6,747 nucleotides of DNA. Origin: Planctomycetota bacterium. GTDB taxonomy: Bacteria; Planctomycetota; Phycisphaerae; Sedimentisphaerales; SM23-30. Below the pieces are notes generated by a model, which did not search any database, was not told the origin of the DNA, and saw only the letters and a program-made list of their open reading frames with translations. How positions within the stretch are numbered: the stretch's first letter is position 1; each line of letters begins with the position of its first letter. Location: positions 1 through 6,747 of the forward strand of contig JAKQBU010000053.1 in assembly GCA_029573975.1 (NCBI GenBank), read 5' to 3'. Of this stretch, positions 5,271 through 6,747 are shown one piece after another. The translations under genes were made by a program, and so were the position numbers.

Positions 5271-6473
5271 GTGATATCTAAAGGAAACGCCATCATCGGC
5301 CAGTCGGGCGGCCCGACTTCGGTAATCAATGCCTCGCTGGCGGGGATTGTTCAGGCAGCCGGGCAGTGGGAAGCGGTTGGGAAGGTGCTGGGGATGCGCT
5401 ACGGGATCGAAGGATTCCTGCAGGGGAAAATCATGGATCTGGGTCGGGAATCCGCCGCCATCATCGAAGGGCTGAAGACCACCCCCGCCAGCGCCCTGGG
5501 TTCGTGCCGGCATAAACTGAAGGAAGAGGATCTGCCGGCGGTCCTGGCGATGCTGAGACGGCACGATATCCGGTATTTGTTTTTAATCGGCGGCAATGAC
5601 ACGATGGATACGATTCACCGGGTGGAAGCCTATGCCCGGAAGAATCACTACGAACTGGTCGGAATCGGCGTCCCGAAAACGGTAGATAATGATTTGTTCG
5701 GCACGGATCATACCCCCGGCTTTGCCAGTGCCGCCCGGTACATGGCTCTGTCGGTCATGCAGGCGGGAATCCTGGCGCGGGATATGCAAAAGGTGGATCA
5801 GTTCGTGGTTTTCCAGACCATCGGCCGTTCCGCCGGGTGGCTGGCGGCGGCGACGGCCCTGGGAAAAAAGGATCCATCGGATGCCCCGCACCTTCTTTGC
5901 CTGCCGGAACGGCCTTTTGAGAAGGCCAAATTTCTGGCGGACGTGAAAAGGGCCTACGACCAATCCGGATTTGTTTCCGTAGTATGCGGCGAGGGAATTA
6001 CCTATGCCGACGGCCGGCCCGTTTCCGCCTCGGAAACCACCGACAAATTCAGCAATGTCGAGTTCGGCGCGATGGGCGGGGCCAGCGTGGCTATGGTTCT
6101 GCACCGTATGATCTCGAAGGAATTCGGCTTCCGGGGAGAATTTCAGATTACCGAGTCCCTGCCGATGTGCGCCGCCGACCGGGCGGTTTCCCAGGATATC
6201 GAGGAGGCCTACCGGTGCGGCCAGTCAGCCGTCCAACTGGCCCGGCAGGGTAAAACGGGCCTGATGGTTACGCTCGTGCGTGAATCAAACCGCCCGTATC
6301 AATGCACCACGGGCACCATCCCGCTGGCGGAAGTGGCGGTCAAAGCCAAACCCATGCCCGATGCGTTTATCAACTCCGAAGGGAATTTTGTAACCCCGGC
6401 GTTTCTGGAGTATCTCCACCCGCTGGTAGGGGATCTGCCCCACTATACCCGGCTGGCCTGCCATATGCTTTGA
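5271..6473 (+). CDS. Pyrophosphate-dependent 6-phosphofructokinase family protein
   Basis: A cytoplasmic PFK-A-fold phosphotransferase of 400 residues, starting at GTG. The first glycine loop is GQSGGPTSVINAS (10-22). IGGNDTMDT (106-114) has Asp110 at the position of the Gly that marks ATP-PFKs, and VPKTVDND (134-141) has Lys136. This Asp/Lys pair is the established signature of pyrophosphate as phosphoryl donor. Asp139 is the predicted base. TDHTPGFASAARY (145-157), IGRSAGW (184-190) and CGEGI (239-243) are further family segments. The sugar-phosphate loop, usually 'LQR' in bacterial PFPs, reads ESLPMCAADR (295-304), so the usual Gln-Arg is replaced by Pro-Met. It may be a glycolytic PPi-PFK of a divergent subfamily or a kinase for another phosphorylated sugar. 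It is the third gene of the operon, 27 bases after the GATase-like gene, and ends 40 bases from a convergent gene. Confidence 0.9.
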   Translation: MISKGNAIIGQSGGPTSVINASLAGIVQAAGQWEAVGKVLGMRYGIEGFLQGKIMDLGRESAAIIEGLKTTPASALGSCRHKLKEEDLPAVLAMLRRHDIRYLFLIGGNDTMDTIHRVEAYARKNHYELVGIGVPKTVDNDLFGTDHTPGFASAARYMALSVMQAGILARDMQKVDQFVVFQTIGRSAGWLAAATALGKKDPSDAPHLLCLPERPFEKAKFLADVKRAYDQSGFVSVVCGEGITYADGRPVSASETTDKFSNVEFGAMGGASVAMVLHRMISKEFGFRGEFQITESLPMCAADRAVSQDIEEAYRCGQSAVQLARQGKTGLMVTLVRESNRPYQCTTGTIPLAEVAVKAKPMPDAFINSEGNFVTPAFLEYLHPLVGDLPHYTRLACHML

Positions 6474-6513
6474 AAATATGGCAGTAGGTACCGCCGGATC
6501 ATCGGAAAAAGGC

Positions 6514-6747
6514 TCACCGGTAGCAAGCCCGGCAATCGGGCGTTTCCCATAGTACGACTTTGCGAAGGGTCAAATTGCCAGCCAATTTGCCAGCCGTCCG
6601 ATCATAGATATACTTGGCTATGCATTCGGTGCAAGGATTGCCGTTTTGAAAATCCGGCAGTTCGTTGATGGAGGCCGCCTGGCTCAGGGGTTCCACCGCT
6701 TGCTTCAGCAGCTTTTGCAGCTTATGAAAATCGATTACCATGCCATA
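6514..6747 (-). CDS. 6-pyruvoyl-tetrahydropterin synthase/QueD-family protein, C-terminal part
   Basis: The frame runs off the window, so only about 77 C-terminal residues are visible. The ATG at 6739-6741 is internal: codons before it read Tyr-Gly, giving YGMVIDF, which matches the family's internal 'GMV(M/I)DF'. It continues with HKLQKLLKQAVEPL, then ELPDF, NPCTECIAKYIYD (family 'NPTAENIAKWIYD') and VVLWETPDCRACYR (family 'V.VWET....A.Y'). QueD makes 6-carboxytetrahydropterin in the queuosine/7-deazaguanine pathway; PTPS proteins act in pterin synthesis. The family's Asp-His after 'EPL' is replaced: the protein reads EPLSQAASINEL, one residue longer than 'EPLDHxxLNEL'. Two added cysteines in CTEC are also unusual. 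It may be a divergent paralogue with another activity, or a decayed gene. The N-terminal zinc histidines lie outside the window. Confidence 0.75.
   Translation of the reverse strand, partial: YGMVIDFHKLQKLLKQAVEPLSQAASINELPDFQNGNPCTECIAKYIYDRTAGKLAGNLTLRKVVLWETPDCRACYR

Noticed and set aside
4689..5564. Long minus-strand open frame across the GATase-like/PFK junction
   Set aside because: It covers two well-supported genes in antisense, and its Gln/His/Pro-rich composition is typical of a shadow frame.
5583..6104. Minus-strand open frame inside the PFK-family gene
   Set aside because: It is antisense to conserved PFK motifs and has no recognisable domain.
6474..6513. Terminator between the PFK-family gene and the convergent QueD-like gene
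   Set aside because: Only a weak CCG/CGG pairing near 6494-6505 followed by A residues was seen, with no convincing stem and T-tract on either strand.

Overview
The window looks like chromosomal DNA of a moderately GC-rich bacterium, most plausibly a Firmicute. The reasons are strong purine-rich ribosome binding sites (GGAGG, AAAGGAG), a pyrophosphate-type phosphofructokinase, and tight gene spacing. A Negativicutes or Clostridia origin is a guess from gene content and base composition. No rRNA, tRNA, CRISPR array, insertion sequence or convincing rho-independent terminator was seen.

Layout: (1) 54-563 (+) encodes a compact nitroreductase-family flavoprotein. (2) 568-2355 (-) holds a two-gene unit, a SAM-dependent O-methyltransferase followed by an ABC-type ATPase with no permease in view. 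It converges on the nitroreductase with only 4 bases between the stop codons. (3) 2356-2582 is a 227-bp AT-rich gap with three 9-bp repeats forming spaced A-tracts. It also holds an open, basic, unrecognised reading frame with no credible start. (4) 2583-3503 (-) encodes an AraC-family regulator. (5) Divergent from it, 3619-6473 (+) is a tight three-gene operon: a PIG-L/LmbE-type deacetylase, a ThuA-like class I glutamine-amidotransferase-fold protein, and a phosphofructokinase-family enzyme with pyrophosphate-type signature residues. (6) 6514 to the window end (-) is the C-terminal part of a 6-pyruvoyl-tetrahydropterin synthase/QueD-family protein whose usual Asp-His catalytic pair appears replaced.

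The most interesting part is the AraC regulator plus the PIG-L, GATase-like and PFK operon. The gene order suggests an inducible pathway acting on an N-acylated, sugar-like compound: deacylation, an unknown step, then phosphorylation from pyrophosphate. The PFK lacks the usual Gln-Arg of the sugar-phosphate-binding loop, so its substrate may not be fructose 6-phosphate. The GATase-like protein has no cysteine at its nucleophile elbow, so it is probably not a true amidotransferase. The pathway and its substrate are inference; the family assignments rest on motifs visible in the translations.
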